From positions 114,132,838-114,196,837 of the forward strand of contig OY282558.1 in assembly GCA_958295665.1 (NCBI GenBank): DNA of 64,000 bases, read 5' to 3'. The stretch comes from Tipula vernalis (taxonomy: Eukaryota > Arthropoda > Insecta > Diptera > Tipulidae). Position numbers and translations under genes: made by a program. Positions within the stretch are counted from its first letter, which is position 1, and the number at the start of each line of letters is the position of its first letter. The notes under the pieces were generated by a model. It saw only the letters and a list, made by a program, of their open reading frames with translations, made no database searches and was not told the origin of the DNA. This document shows, piece by piece, positions 1 through 13,536 of the stretch.

Positions 1-153
1 TGGTGAAATGGTTTCAAAATTTAGAAAATTGGATCGAATTTTTTTTTTATCTAGCTTTAGAGTAGGTTAGTTTTGGATTTATAAATATATCAGATCATCA
101 GGTTTGGACGGATTGTGTGCACTTCTCACTTTGATTCTCGTATTCATTCTTGC

Positions 154-3100
154 TTAAAATTGAATACGATAACGATTTTCAATCGATCGGGCTACGCTAT
201 TAGCTCTTTTAGGATTCTTTGAGTCACCTGGTTTTGGTGGTAGTGCGGCACCTATATTTGGGTTACGTTGATTTGGCGATGGTGATGAGGACGAGGTTGG
301 TGAGGGATGTGGTATAAGGGAATTATGATTTTGTTGGTACATATTGTTGGAAGAGACCGGAAGTCCGGAAACTTTTGTACCACCATATCCCTTTTTGTGA
401 GATATGAAATTTATAGTGCCACCCGGACCACCAGGCGATCGATTATTTTGGTTTTGATGATTCGGCTGAATATTCTGATTTGGATCATGGTGTATCGGTG
501 GCGGCGTTAATCGGATATATTTAGGCGGTGTTCTAGAATGATGGTATTGCTGCCCATTCATCTGATGATGATGATAGATTATATTACCGGCCTCTGGATT
601 GATGTGGTGCATCGGAGACGATCGAGAATTATGTGAATTATTTGAGCCACTCGAACCGCCTGAATTTATCGAATCGCGTGATATTTTTGCCGTATTCGCA
701 TTTATATTATTATTCCGTGAACTTGGCAATAAAGAACGTTTCATTGAAGGTGATGATTCCTTTGCATGAATCATTTTTAATTTCGAATTATCATCAAGCC
801 TTTGATAATTTTTACTCGACGGATAATCATTCGGATGATTCATTGATCCGTAATTTTTATGCTTAATTGTAAAATTAGTTGAAGGTGAATATTCGCGGGC
901 TACCTTTCCAAATTCCCCGCGCTTCAAACTCGATGTTTTCAATTCGTAGTGAGAACGATGACTCGATTTTGGTGGGGTTTGTGATGATCGTTGTTTTTTA
1001 AGCTCCGAATTGTCGGTCAATCGATCATATTCGATTTTACGAGGTGGTTTTAAACTACGAGGCGGCCGCGGTAATGCTGTCGGTGGTAAAGATGATCCTC
1101 GATGTGAAGGGTTTTCTTTATGTGGCGGAAGCATTCCTGTTTGGGAAATTTTTGCTAAATTTACAAATAAAATGTCTATTCACACAAGTTTGTTTAACTC
1201 GGGCTTACCAATATTACTAATGTCGGTCATATTTTGTCCTACGGTCTGCGAGACCTGTATCAAATTTCCCATTGTGCTGTTGCTACTGGTATTACTGTTA
1301 TTTCGTAGCTTCTGACTACAACGACCTTGTTTCTCAAGTAGTGTGATCTCTTCATTGTTCTTATTTGTGTTCGACGAATTCGATCCAGTCATCTCCTCTT
1401 CGATTATCTGGTCGTGTCGTTCTCGCTCACGTTGGTCAATATGCGCTAATTTTTGTAAAAATGCATCGCTGTTATTTGTAGATAATACTGATACTTCATC
1501 TGCTAAGAGGGATTGGATAGGTTTTTTGCCCGTCAATCCTGGGAAACAGCATAATCCCCTCTGCCGGATATAATTATACAAGAAATCGAAAATTTTAATT
1601 CAAAGTAAAACAGATGAATACATTATTAGTAAACCGTACGTAATTTGAACAAACCTTGGATTAATATTTCGTACACACAAAGCGGCTGGATCAATTTAAC
1701 ACAAAACAATACTGGCTGTTTTAATAAAGGTCACACAAATCACTTGATTATTTTCACTCGTAAAATCAAAGTTTGATTAACGTAAAAGCAACAAGCATTC
1801 AGACCAGATATAAAAATCTGTGGAAAGGAATTTTACATGCCAGGCATTTAAATAAGGGTATTTACTAATAATCACGTTACCAGTAAATATTGAAACATGA
1901 CGAGATTCGAGAGATTGGAACTTCAAAATAATAAACTGTGCAGCTTTGTATTTTGCAACTAGAATGGCAATTGTTTCTCTCTATAAAGAAAATTTTAAAA
2001 AGAAAGAATTTCTTATCTGTCCCATTATACCGTTACGATGCAGCCAATGTGAAATTCACATTCCTTATTTAAAATGTGAACTTTCCCTCCGAATTTGATC
2101 ATGAAAACGTAAAACGTTCGAATTTAATCGAAAAATACAAAATACTCAGCAGTTTAACTACAAATAAACAGCCAAAAAAAAATATTTCCATCAAAGCAAA
2201 TAAAAAGCAAACAAAACAAACTTCATTCCTCATATTCGGTCTGCAAATGACAAAAAATCAGGACATTTAGTCATGAATGTGTTAATAAGGTAAAGTAAAT
2301 CACAAACTCAAAAATCAGAAAAACACAATTTTTATATAAATTTTTATAAAATATTATTTGTTAGGCTGATGTATTTTATTAAAACATAAAATTTAATTTA
2401 ATTTTTTTTAACTGAACACAGTTGGACCATAAAAAATTTGTTTATGACTTTATACTTTATTTAAATTGTGTTTTGTATAATTGTTTCTTAAGGCACAAAT
2501 TTTATTTTAGATAATTTTATTTATTTGGAAGCATAAAACTGTTTCACCGATTTAATTGTCGTACAAATATATATATGTATATATATATAAATATATATTA
2601 TATTATTGAAATATATATAAATGTAAACATAAAATAAGTAAATAATTTAATTTTTTTTTTTTTTTTTAATTATATAAATTACTTAATTGGCTAGACAGAT
2701 CTGATATATAAAATAAAGGCACTAATATTTTTTTGTTTTGAATAATTCTCTCATTTTAAATTATAATTTATTTGAATAAAATTAAATTATTTATTTTACA
2801 TTAATTGTATTTTTTGGTAGGTTAGTAGTAAATAGTATGTCGTTTCAAATCAAAACTATATAAAAACATTATATTATATATTATTTGTTAAATAAAAAAA
2901 ATACATACTTATCAATAAAAATAAAAACAACAAAAACTTCATTTGTTAATTAAATTGTTAAAAAAATAAATTAAATTAATTAAATAAGCTGTGAGGTTTC
3001 TAGTGCGTTAGCAAAATCTACGTAAGCCGATATACTTTCACCAGAATACGATGAAAGGGCGTGAGATTTCTAACGACCCACTTATTAATCACCTCCATAT

Positions 3101-6100
3101 TTAATTAATTAAATTTAAAATTTATGAGATTTTTAAAATTGATCAGATCCCCATATAATATTGTCATGTTTTAAGCAAGTAAACGTTTTTCTTCATTTAA
3201 CTAAAAATTTTGAAAATTTTGGAATGCTCGTTTTAATTCCCCCTTACAAAAATAATAGTACATACTTAAAGAAATCTTAAGTAAAACTTTTTCTAGCTGC
3301 AAGAGTAAATAACTTATTTAATTATTTAATCTAAACTAAAGCTTTCATTAATATTTAATCTTTGGCTTAAAAGTTATAAAATAAGATTTCTAAACAAAAT
3401 AAAATGTCATTTCCTTTTTGATATAGAAAGAGAGCTCTGTTTCGATAGTAATTTACATTTCGATGGCTTTATAACAAACTAAAGCAAAAACACACGGGTA
3501 CACTTTTCTAATAAATATTTAAATGGTAACACATAGTAAGTCGTAACAGAAGCCATCAGTAACAGATATCAATGTTCGTCTTGAACAATTTGGATCAACC
3601 ATTTCAAAAAAAAAAAAAAACAGAAAACTAAAAATTTGCAAATTCAAAATGGATAATTGGTCGCTTATCTCCACTTCACATTCTTCAATAGTTCTTGAAG
3701 TTGAAATGTTTTTAGCAGAAAAGTTAACAATCTGGACAGCTTCGAAATTTTATATACGTATTTAGAAATTTAAATATTAACAATTTAAAATTACATAATT
3801 GGAATTTGTCAAATGAGAAATCTTGAAATTTGCAATATTGCAACTGAAATTAGAACTAAAAAATTATATTGTTGCACAATTGGGAATTTAAAATAAGGAA
3901 ACTATAAACGTTAAAACATCAGAGTTTAAGAAATTTAAAAATTAACTAAATACTTAATATTCATTGCTCTATTAAACAATATTGAGAGGAGACATATTAC
4001 TTGTACACTTTTTAGCCTGTATTTTGCTATAATGCCTGCTCTATGTTATACATTAATGTGGATGGGAAAAAAAAACTCTTCCTAATATCAATAAAACGTT
4101 TCCTTTTCTTTAGTAATATCACGTGCTGAACTAGCAATCTCTTTACTTGCTTGGATTTGATTTAAAATTATGTTATTATTTGGCGATATATCTTGGGATT
4201 GTGCGCGTTTACCTTTCATTGTCTGCGTCACCATATTATGATGGTGCTTATTATGACTCACCTTACTCAATTGCTCGTCAAATTGTTTTTTCATCATGTG
4301 ATCATCGATTGATTTACGGGCTGCATCATATTGATGGTGTTCGTATGCCGTCTCATAGTTATTATTATTCGGTGAATAATTTGAATTTGATACATAATTT
4401 GTATTGAAATTCGAACTGTTTTGTCCATAATTTGCAATGTTTTGTAAATTTAAGGCACTTTGATTAAACGAGGTTGGTGTTGCTTGTCCATAAGCATTTG
4501 TAACGTGTGAACCATAACCACCACCGTATGATGTAGCCGGATTGAAACTTGATGAGTTTTGTCCGTACGATGGTTCTAAAAGTGATGTGTTTGCGGTTGT
4601 ATTAAATGATGAGTTAGACACGTTAAACGAGGCTTGGGAATTGTATACGAGCGGATTTAATACAAAACTTTCATTTGATAAATTGTACGAGTCATAAGAA
4701 TTGGAAGATCCGTAATCTGTATGAAAAAAAAAAAAAAATCACATTAGTACCTTGATCTGATACACTAATTTTTCACTCACTTTTTTGACCTTGTAATACT
4801 CGTATCAATGCATCCTTCTCGGCTAGTCGGCTTTCTAATCCTTTCAAATGATTTTGTAACTCACTAACTTTACGCTGAGCCGAGTGTACCTCCTCTAAAT
4901 AACGTAATTTTTCCTGTTTCGCCTCGGCTATAATTCGATCCGCTTCTTGTGAATTTTTTTCCATAACAATTTTAGCGGCACTTTGCCTAATCGCTGATTC
5001 TTCCAAATGACGCTGCTGTTCTAATTTTGCGCATTCGTTTTCTAGTCTAGATACCAACAAAATTTACAGTCAAATTAAGAAATGTGAATCCATCTGCCAA
5101 GCAGCTAAAATTGAAATATCGACTTACCGTAAAATTTGACCATCTTTATCATGCAATTGCCATTTCGATTCGCTATTCGTACTACTGCCACTCCGATTTG
5201 AATCCTTACTTAATTCGTTATCATATTCTAAACGCATTTTCCTTTCGTTTTGTTTCGATTGCAATGAATTTTGTTGTAACTTTAGTAAATGTTCAATATA
5301 GATTTGTTTCTTTCGTGACTAAAACAGGTAAACAGAAATTAATATGATTTCTAAAATGTAAGACTAATTAACGCGTAGCATACCTCTTCTTCAAGTCGAC
5401 GCATATTATTTTGAGTATTCGTTAAGGCACTATCTAGTATACCAATGTGATTTCGCTGCTCCTGTAGTGTGGCTCGCTGCGCGGCCAATTCAATTTCTTG
5501 TCGCTCCTTTGCTGCGGTTAACTCTTTGTCTATAATCAAATCAAATAATTAGACAAACACCAAATACCTAAGAATTCTCCAACGATCTCAGCTTACTTTG
5601 AGTAAATAATTGTGCAATGAGTATTTGATGCTCGGATGGTGCTAACAACTGACTCTGTAGTACATCTACCTGGTCGCGTAACACACGATTTAATTCCTGT
5701 GCTCGATGTATCTCGTTCTGTAGCTTTGTTCGAATTGTTAGTTCCAATTTTTCACGACGCTGGCAAGATTGCTCCAATTCCTCGTGGGCTCGATATATTT
5801 TTGCCACTTCATCTTCCAATTTTTGAGTTTTTGCCACTTTTAACAAACAATTTTGTAGCTGCTGCTTTAGATAAGCATTTTCTTTCATAAGACCTTCGAC
5901 CGTATCCAAATCAATCTCCCCTAATCTGTAAAGTAAATTCTTTATAAACAATTCTGATTTATTTAATCGCTGTCAATAAACAAACCTTGTTAAATCTGGT
6001 TGACTTTTACTTTTAATTTTGTTACTTTGATTTTGTTCATTTTCACCCACAATCCATTCCGTATCATTGTTATTCGCATAATTTTGCTCTTTTGAATCCG

Positions 6101-7296
6101 TGTTTTCCGACAGTCCTGAATCTCGAGCCGTACTATCACTTTTATTCGTTTGAATTTTAACATCTTTAGCTAAATGTTTAAGGACATGCGATTGATCCAA
6201 GTAATCATCTGGAATTTCTGTTATTTCTTGCATACCTTTCTCTCCATAAGATCGGGGTCGATCTTTTTTCATTAGAAACGGATGATTGGGTGGCGGACTT
6301 GTATAATCGTTGGTCGACGAGTACATACTATCATCGTTGTGTATGATAAGTGTATTGTACGAACATGTAGATACGTCCATCGATGAACGATTGGAATTTA
6401 CTTCTTTTAACGAGTTACGATTGGAATTATTATTAGCATTGGTGTTGTTGGTGTTATTATTATTGGCTTGTTGAGTTTGTAGCTGAGGTTGATTATAAAT
6501 AGGATTGCGTGTTTCGGACATACTTCGGTTAGATGATGCATATCGTGTTGAATCTGTCGAGGCATTTGATGATAAACGGTTATCGTTTGAATAACGGCCT
6601 GCAACAGAATAAAAAAAATTTAAATCAGTTAACGGATTCATTTAAATAGAATATGGAAGCAAATATAGTTAGTCTCAGTCACCTACCCTCGCTTCTTGCA
6701 AGAAACAAACCCTCTAAATTCTTAAATCAGCAATTAGCCAATTTGTTGAAGAGAAAAGTTTAGGGGAGTTAGTTTTGAAAAAGGTATCAATAAAATATTG
6801 AAATTTAAAATATCAAATCAACTAAAAGATTATTAGAATATTATCTTAAAATTAAATAAAAGAAATATCTAAATAGTTTTTAAGAAAACTGGATGTAATC
6901 TTAAATTAACAAAAATCACTCACCTGGAATTAAAGCATCCTGTAAATTTTCTTGCCCTTGTGGCTCAACACGTGCCGTATGCCGTAACACAAATCTTTCC
7001 TCCATCGATAAATTTTCAATTGAATTCGATAGATCTGTTTCGGAATCAGAAAAACTATTTGTCGAATGATTATTAAAATTAGCTTTAGTTTTTTTTAATT
7101 GACCTTGTTGAGATTGTTGCTGTTGTTGGATATGCTGCTGTTGAGACTGCTGTTGCATTTTCAACTTATTGCTAATGTTATTGTTATTATTATTACTACC
7201 TGTATTGTTATTAATATTATTATTTGTATTGTTAGCACTTTGTGTTCCAGCTGATGAAAATGGTGAAAATCTTAATCCAGGTGGATGTGAAGACAT
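154..7296 (-). CDS. Amot: Angiomotin (AMOT family), nine coding exons
   Basis: Angiomotins are coiled-coil scaffolds at cell junctions and on actin that bind and restrain Yorkie/YAP. Minus-strand exons, 5' to 3': 7296-6924, 6598-5986, 5925-5597, 5529-5384, 5318-5128, 5046-4781, 4716-4147, 1538-1209, 1136-154. All junctions are GT/AG with matching phases and total 3801 nt (1266 aa). Residues 1-330 are Asn/Gln/Ser-rich and include the family motif VEPQGQE. Residues about 330-640 form the conserved coiled coil (LKQQLQNCLLKVAKTQKLED; later LAEKDALIRVLQ, matching vertebrate AMOT). The rest is low complexity, with a Pro-rich segment and one PPKY near residue 1143; the C-terminus is RIQF. If exon 7 is not spliced at 4147 it reads on to a stop at 4088, giving a shorter isoform. 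The family call rests on the coiled coil and is strong. Joining of the last two exons is inferred from phase and splice sites. Confidence 0.85.
1539..4146 (-). other. Last long intron of angiomotin, or 3' UTR of the short isoform
   Basis: This very AT-rich stretch holds (TA)n tracts near 2565-2620 and a poly-T run near 2650, with no convincing coding sequence. If exon 7 is not spliced at 4147, translation stops at 4088 and the region becomes 3' UTR. If it is spliced, the region is an intron of about 2.6 kb ending at the acceptor at 1539. Confidence 0.5.
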
Positions 7297-7559
7297 TTTT
7301 TATTTACTCAAAATGGGCTCAAATTGAGATTTGTGTTAGTATAGGGTTTTAAATTTAGTTTTATTCGATTCAAAATAAAAAATCAATTAATTAAAAACGA
7401 TTTGTTAAATAAAAAAAAATCTGTAATCTTAATTATAGTAAAATATTCATTCTTAAGAAACGCAGTTACATGAAATTTATTGGGAGCTTTGCTTTTTGAT
7501 TTAAATTCTTTGTTGGTTTTGTTTACTTTGCCTGTATTCCAGAGCAGTTATGTTTCCAT
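7297..7559 (-). other. Probable 5' UTR segment joined to the first coding exon of angiomotin
   Basis: On the minus strand a TTTAATTTCAG acceptor ends at 7560, and the sequence from 7559 runs without interruption to the angiomotin ATG at 7296. This fits a leader exon spliced to one of the upstream non-coding exons. No transcript evidence is available here. Confidence 0.4.
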
Positions 7560-9877
7560 CTGAAATTAAACAAAAATAAAAAATAAATGAGATCAGTTGA
7601 ATTTCGTTAATGACTGGCTACAAATTTGTTGTGGTTTTTAATTTTAAATAATCTGCGCGAATCTCGTGATTACTCACTAAATGTGACTTTGTATTTATAG
7701 AATGATGTATATTTGCTAACAAAATTTAATGACGGAATTAAAAATAGCCGAATTGCAAATAAGCTTATGCAGTCAAAGGCTATATGTTCAGTAACCTAAA
7801 AATCTAAAATAAGAATGATAATATTGGATTGCCATGAATCATATTAAGTGCCGGACATTCTACCTAGTCAAAGTTACTCAATAATATTTTAAGGTTTACC
7901 AAATATAAAAGTCCTTCCTTTATCAAGCCTTGATATTAGCTAACCGCCTTTGTGTTTATATAAAACAGCAAAAAAAAAACATCCGAAATATAACCACCTT
8001 GAAATAATAATTGTGCAAATATTAAGCAAAACTTGTTTTATATAAAAATGCCAGACAAATTACAAATTATTTTTAGCTCTCTGAACAATATTTAAATAAA
8101 AAAAAAAAAACGACTCTTGAAACTCAACTGATAACACACATGATAAACAATACTACATAATATTATCATCATGTGTATTGTCACATTGTTTAGTATGTCT
8201 CTTTGATAACAAACCGAAATACCACCGTAAACTAAAATATTTTATGTTTCTGTTATTGTTGTTGTTATTACGCGATTGTGGATTTCGCTTACTATTTATG
8301 TGATTCATAAACAAATATTGTGTGCGTGGGAAATTAAAAATAACAAAACAAATTGAAAAATTTATATAGTAAGTATATATTTTGGGACTCCACCACACCG
8401 CCACATGAATACCATCGATTTGCCAGATGAAGATAATTTTATTTTGTCGATGTCATGATTATTTAATAAGCTGTTTCACACTTAAACGATGTCACATAAA
8501 TAATTAACAATCTGTGTAAATCAATTAAATGAGTTCATTGGCATTTCAACAAAATCAAGTTGCTTACCAGAGTGTGAGCGTCCTCGGCGATAATTAATTA
8601 TGTTACAATCCCATCCAATAATTAATCGACATACAACTCACCGCAATTCACTTTCAATTTTAAATGAATTATTTTTATAAATATTTTCAGTTTTTAGTTT
8701 TTATAAATAAACTTACTTTCTATTAATAAAAACACGATAAATTTTTCTTTTTTTTATTTATGTATTTATTATAAAAACGTAAAAGTGAAAATTACAAATA
8801 TTTCGTATAAATCAGTTGTATCGGTTTAGTACTATATAAACATATTAGTAATAAGTGATAACAGTATTTTTTATTCTATAAATATTACGGTGTTAATGAA
8901 ATGTTCCAAAAATGAAAAATTTGATATTGATCGAAGAGTTCGCTCGGTCCGAAATTTGGTTAACGTAAATCCAGCTAAATGTCAAAGATATTGCTAATTT
9001 TGTACTTGAACCTAAATTGACATCGTCAGACATTTTTCAGACTGGCAATTACAGAAAGTCTTTTAATCAGTAAGAAGAAGCTTAAAAGTTTTTACGGCAG
9101 ATATTTCTATGTAAAAATATCATCTGTACCATAAAAATCGGGACAGATAAAATTTCTGTTAAATTACTGCTGGCTGCCTCAATGACATGTCCAATCTTGG
9201 AAATAAATTAAATTAAAATAATTCAGCTCAGAGTTTCTTTTAACCTTTTAACCTAGGTCAAATAAATTTCAGAAATTGTTTATTGCATAGCGTCCATGAA
9301 ATTTAGAAAATGTAAAATAACTTACAGTTCCAATTATACTGTACAAGATTATACAAGATTAAAATGTTATAGATGTTAGATTTATACAAGATGTTATTTT
9401 GAAACAGCTAATTTTAGTAAGTAATTATTCCACGAAGTCACCAAAGTTTGGTTGCCTAACATTAGCTTGAAACTAGAAATATTTTACATTCAGATAAAGA
9501 TTAAAAAAAATCACCACCTTTATTAGCGTTTACATATCATCAAAAGCCAAAACTGAGTTGGGTCTTTAATAAAGATACCAATGTGCCAGTTGCATGGAAT
9601 AATTTAAATTCCAGGGCCTTGTATCTTTTATACTCCGTTTAATTTATCAAATGTCATTTTTTGGACAGGGTATCTCGTAACGACTCCTACAACTTATTTC
9701 TTGAAGTTTTGATGCCGGGTGCAGGTGATCTCAAGGATTCTATAAATCATCCAGTTTTATAAAGATAATATTCAGAAACTCCAGTCAGGCCACGGTGCCC
9801 GGGCAATGGAAACCCGAAATTCCGTTTCAAATTTTCATCGCACAATTCTATTCCTGTTTTACTTTAATTTGTATTAC
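7560..9877. other. AT-rich non-coding region upstream of angiomotin
   Basis: Apart from the donor-like site at 8568, no recognisable gene, repeat or RNA was seen. Open frames here are short and of low complexity, for example the Asn-rich frame at 8153-8404 on the minus strand. Confidence 0.5.
8568..8640 (-). other. Possible non-coding first exon (donor at 8568)
   Basis: A strong minus-strand donor (CTCTG followed by GTAAGC) ends at 8568, after a locally GC-richer stretch. Together with the acceptor at 7559 it could be a leader exon of angiomotin. The upstream limit cannot be seen; the end given is nominal. Confidence 0.25.
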
Positions 9878-9879
9878 CT

Positions 9880-10190
9880 GGTTATATAATTAATTTATAT
9901 AATGTTATTAATATATATCAGTCCTTAAACCATTTTATTGTGTTTACAAATAACACGAAGAATACTTAGAGTTCGGTACTAACTATTATATAACACCCAT
10001 TTTTGTTTCTCTTACAACTTTCAGAATATTAATTTCATAAAATAAAAATTAAATTCCTTGAACTAGGCTGGGATGGGCGTTATATAATTGTTGGTAACTC
10101 GTAAGTATTCTTCGTGCTATTTGTAAAACACAATAAAACGGTCTGGGACCGGTATATAATACACATATGTATTATATAATTAAGTAAAGC
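9880..10190. repeat. Imperfect inverted repeat (MITE-like)
   Basis: The arm around 9930-9995 (centred on TTATTGTGTTTACAAATA and AGAATACTTA) recurs as its reverse complement at 10075-10145. The similarity continues outwards through AT-rich ends, giving arms of about 115 bp around a spacer of about 65 bp. There is no coding capacity and no clear target-site duplication. The layout is that of a non-autonomous DNA element. Confidence 0.6.
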
Positions 10191-10564
10191 AAATTTTAAA
10201 TTTGGTAGTGTTAAAAATAATTTGAAGAGTGGTGCATCGAGATCGACCTGACACTACGAATTTAGAATTTCTGCAATGAATTTATTTTCATAGAAATTAT
10301 TTGATATTTTCAACCAACCGTAGGGAAAAAAATACGCTCAAAAAGTTAGTTCGTCGTATCGACATTTGGCAAAATGTTGATAGAATGCATGGCTACATCA
10401 CAACTAAAACGAAAATTTCCTTAAAACAGCTTTTTATTTTTTGATTAAGCTATGAAATAATTTTAATAGAAATTACTGAACGTAGTGGACCATTTACATT
10501 ATATAGAACAGTAAAACTTTGCGCTATCAACTTATTCTATTCTACTCTAGGTGTCATCGTAACA

Positions 10565-12345
10565 CTACTCCACCCCTAAGCCTGTTCGTCCTGAACAGGA
10601 CCCAAATCACCTCCTCTGTATAGGGCCAGGTTCTTAACTTGATGCCCTTCTGAATCCGATAAACCACATCGTTCATCCTTGTGATGACAATATAAGGTCC
10701 TTCCCAAGCTGGTTGTACCTTGCGGGGTGTGAAACCATACCAATTGCCCTTCCTGGAAGCATTTATATATTGCCGCTCTTGGTGGTGGGAAATGGCCCCG
10801 CTATATCCATTGCAATTCTCTCGAATGGTGCTCCGACATTATATTGTTTCATGGTTCCGCGACTTTTACGTGCGGGGTCCCTTCACCGCCGCGCGTTGGA
10901 CACATTTTTGGCACCATTATATCACCGACTGTCTACATCCTGCCCAATAGATTAGTTGACGTGTATTTTCTAGTGCTTTATTAATTTTTAGGTAGCCCCA
11001 CTTGCTCCTTCGTGATACTCTTTCAGGACTCCCGCAATCCAGTTCTTTGGTAACACCAGCAACAATTGCTTCACTTTACCATTCGTTTTAAGCACCCATT
11101 CTCTATAAGGAGGCTATCCCATTGAACACAATAAGCCTTGATAATGGGAGTTTTGCCCGCGATCTCACTCGAAGTGGGCCGGTGTTCTTTTCCTTAAATT
11201 CCATGATAACCGATATATCCGTGTCATATAATTGCTCTTTCCTGATCATTTCTTCAGTCCACTCCTCTTCAGGCACCGGTTACGTAAGCCTAACATTGAG
11301 GATGTCTTCCTTTCCTTCAAAGTGCCCACAATGTTTGCATTCTACTGAACATGGTCGTCTTGATGCGTTGGCATTTCCGTGTGCGCTTCTCTTCTGATGT
11401 TCGATCTGAAAATTGTAGCTTTAAAGACGTTCGATAAAAATTGGAACGAGGTACTTAAGGAAATGCCTTAAGCATTCCACTAAAGCCAACAATTCTTTCT
11501 GCGTCATGCAATAATTACGCTCCGGTTTTGATAATGTTTTGGAGAAGTACGCAATGACTCGTTTTTGGCCATCGGTTTTCTGTGATAAAACTCGTCCTAT
11601 ACCGTCATTACTTGCATCAGTGTCCAAAATAAATAGCACGTTGGGTATAGATATGTATATATCCACGAATGCTTCTTCCTGGTCATCCTTCGATTCGAAT
11701 GCCTTGTTCTTCCTGGTCAACTCATGTAAACCGTATCTGTAATAAGTGCACAATCCCGTTCCATAATTCATGTAAATTTTTAGGTCATGGCCAACCCTTT
11801 ACCGCTGCGATATTTTCTGTCGGTGTTCCATTAGTCATTACCAAATGACCCAAACATTCTACTTCAGCTCTGAACAGCTTACACTTCTTTGGACTTAACT
11901 TAAGTTTAATCCCGTGGCCTGTATTTGATCCAAAACATCTGCCAAGTTCGCTAGATGCTCGTCGAAATCCTTGCCAAATACATTACGCACGTCTTCCAAT
12001 ATAATCACTTTAGCACGCGTTCAAAGATGAAATCGCCAAAGCCCGTTATCGACACTGAATGCTGTTTTCTCGCGATCTTCCTCCTGGACTTCCACCTGCC
12101 AATAGCCGCTTTGTAGATCTAAAGCCAAAAATATTCGAGCACCCGATAACTTGTCTAGTGTCATCGATTTTTTGGTAGTGGATAGCTATCTTTTTTGTCA
12201 CAGCATTGAGTTTTCGGTAATCAACTCAGAATGTTATGGCTACCGTCCTTTTTTCGACCAACACTACTGGTGAGATCCATGGACTGTTAGATGCTTCGAT
12301 AACACCTGCCGTCTGCGTATTAGTTCATCAACATGTTACGGAACG
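10565..12345 (-). mobile_element. 5'-truncated Ty3/gypsy-type retrotransposon fragment
   Basis: Reading on the minus strand, decayed reverse-transcriptase blocks appear first at 12300-11780 (SPVVLVEK, then VDYRKLN, then a GLKLSPKKCKLF segment). RNase H follows at 11771-11421 (FILDTDASNDGIG, RVIAYFSKTL, ELLALVECLRHF). A degenerate integrase region ends near 10577 with GDLGPVQDEQA, a C-terminus common in arthropod Ty3 elements. A purine-rich tract (GGGGTGGAGTAG) then precedes TGTTACGATG at 10564, the likely 3' LTR start. Stops and frameshifts are frequent. Gag, protease and the 5' LTR were not found. The left LTR boundary cannot be placed because no second LTR copy is present. Confidence 0.8.
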
Positions 12346-13523
12346 TGAAATCGCTCAATGAATGAGATGACACGGAATTTATCTAACTGTAGGCAAACAA
12401 TTTCAGAATGACCTGTCAATGTGCTTTCAAATAAATTTTCATTTGATAACTTTTTCTACGAGACTACACACCAAGAAGTTACCCTGCCATCTAATTTCAT
12501 TTAATTTCCGCTCCCATGTGGCATCATTGTCCTAAAAACACGTTTTAGCATTGTCCCATTCCAAAACAAAATATTTTTTCATCTGTTTGACATTTTGAAT
12601 AACAACAACCAAATAATCCTTCCTTTCCTGTTTGGTTTTATTTTTTTACAGCACTTTATTGCACTGGGAAAAAAGTGAGTGTCATACGGCCGTAACCAGA
12701 TAATTATAAACCTTTTTCTAAAGTCAAAATAAAAGACAAATTGATGCAAAAACAATTTCTAACATATTTTTACATTTTCGTCAATCAAAAAAAAGTCACT
12801 GAGAAGGGAGGATCGTCTTCAAAATCGGTCAAAAAACGTCGAAATCATTCAAAAATAAAACTGAAATCTTTATATTTGTAAATCCTGCCCAGACGAAGGA
12901 TCTATTTAAATCGAATCGTAAAACCCGTTAAATTCTTTAGAGATTTATTGAATTCTTTAGATTGTAATTAATTCCACTTATTGCACAGTTGGTTGCAACT
13001 TCAAAGAAATTCTTCCCGCTAGAAATTGTGCTTTGTTTAATTATCGCTCGAGAGTAGGGTGGTAAATCTATAGTGAAAATGATATTGTATACGAAGGATA
13101 ATAAAACAAGGAAAAAACTTTGCCTTTAAAATTCCAACACGTTGCGGTGACATATTGTAACATCACTTTCGATAAGTTTATGTCTCTTGTTTCAAGAATA
13201 ATTGTACCCAATTTCGCTTTTTATTACGCTTTTTCTAATGCGGTCTCAGCCTTTTGTGAAAATTTGTTTTGTTCTCGCTAGCTCAGATCATAGTAGAAAA
13301 AACATTGAAAAAACAAAATGGTGTGCAATTGTATTCATGATAAACGAGACAAAATTCTATAGAAACCGAATCGAAATCAATAATTTAAGTTACAACATGC
13401 CATCCTTGCAGCCACTCTAAAAAGTAAGATATTGTGTAAACGTGAAGACTTCTTTCTAAGCAAGTTTTTGCGTTAACAAGGTAGCTGTCTTCCATTGACT
13501 TGACATGACAAACTAGTTGTTTT
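12346..13523. other. Non-coding intergenic DNA
   Basis: Between the Ty3 fragment and the retroposon I see no convincing gene, RNA or repeat. The one longer frame (13202-13420, plus) has no recognisable domain. Confidence 0.45.
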
Positions 13524-13536
13524 TACTTGTTTTATT

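Noticed and set aside
2565..2620. (TA)n tract as a regulatory or TATA-like element
   Set aside because: A simple microsatellite in an AT-rich intron, with no positional link to a transcription start.
8153..8404. Asn-rich minus-strand frame upstream of angiomotin
   Set aside because: Low complexity in AT-rich DNA, with no splice context or domain.
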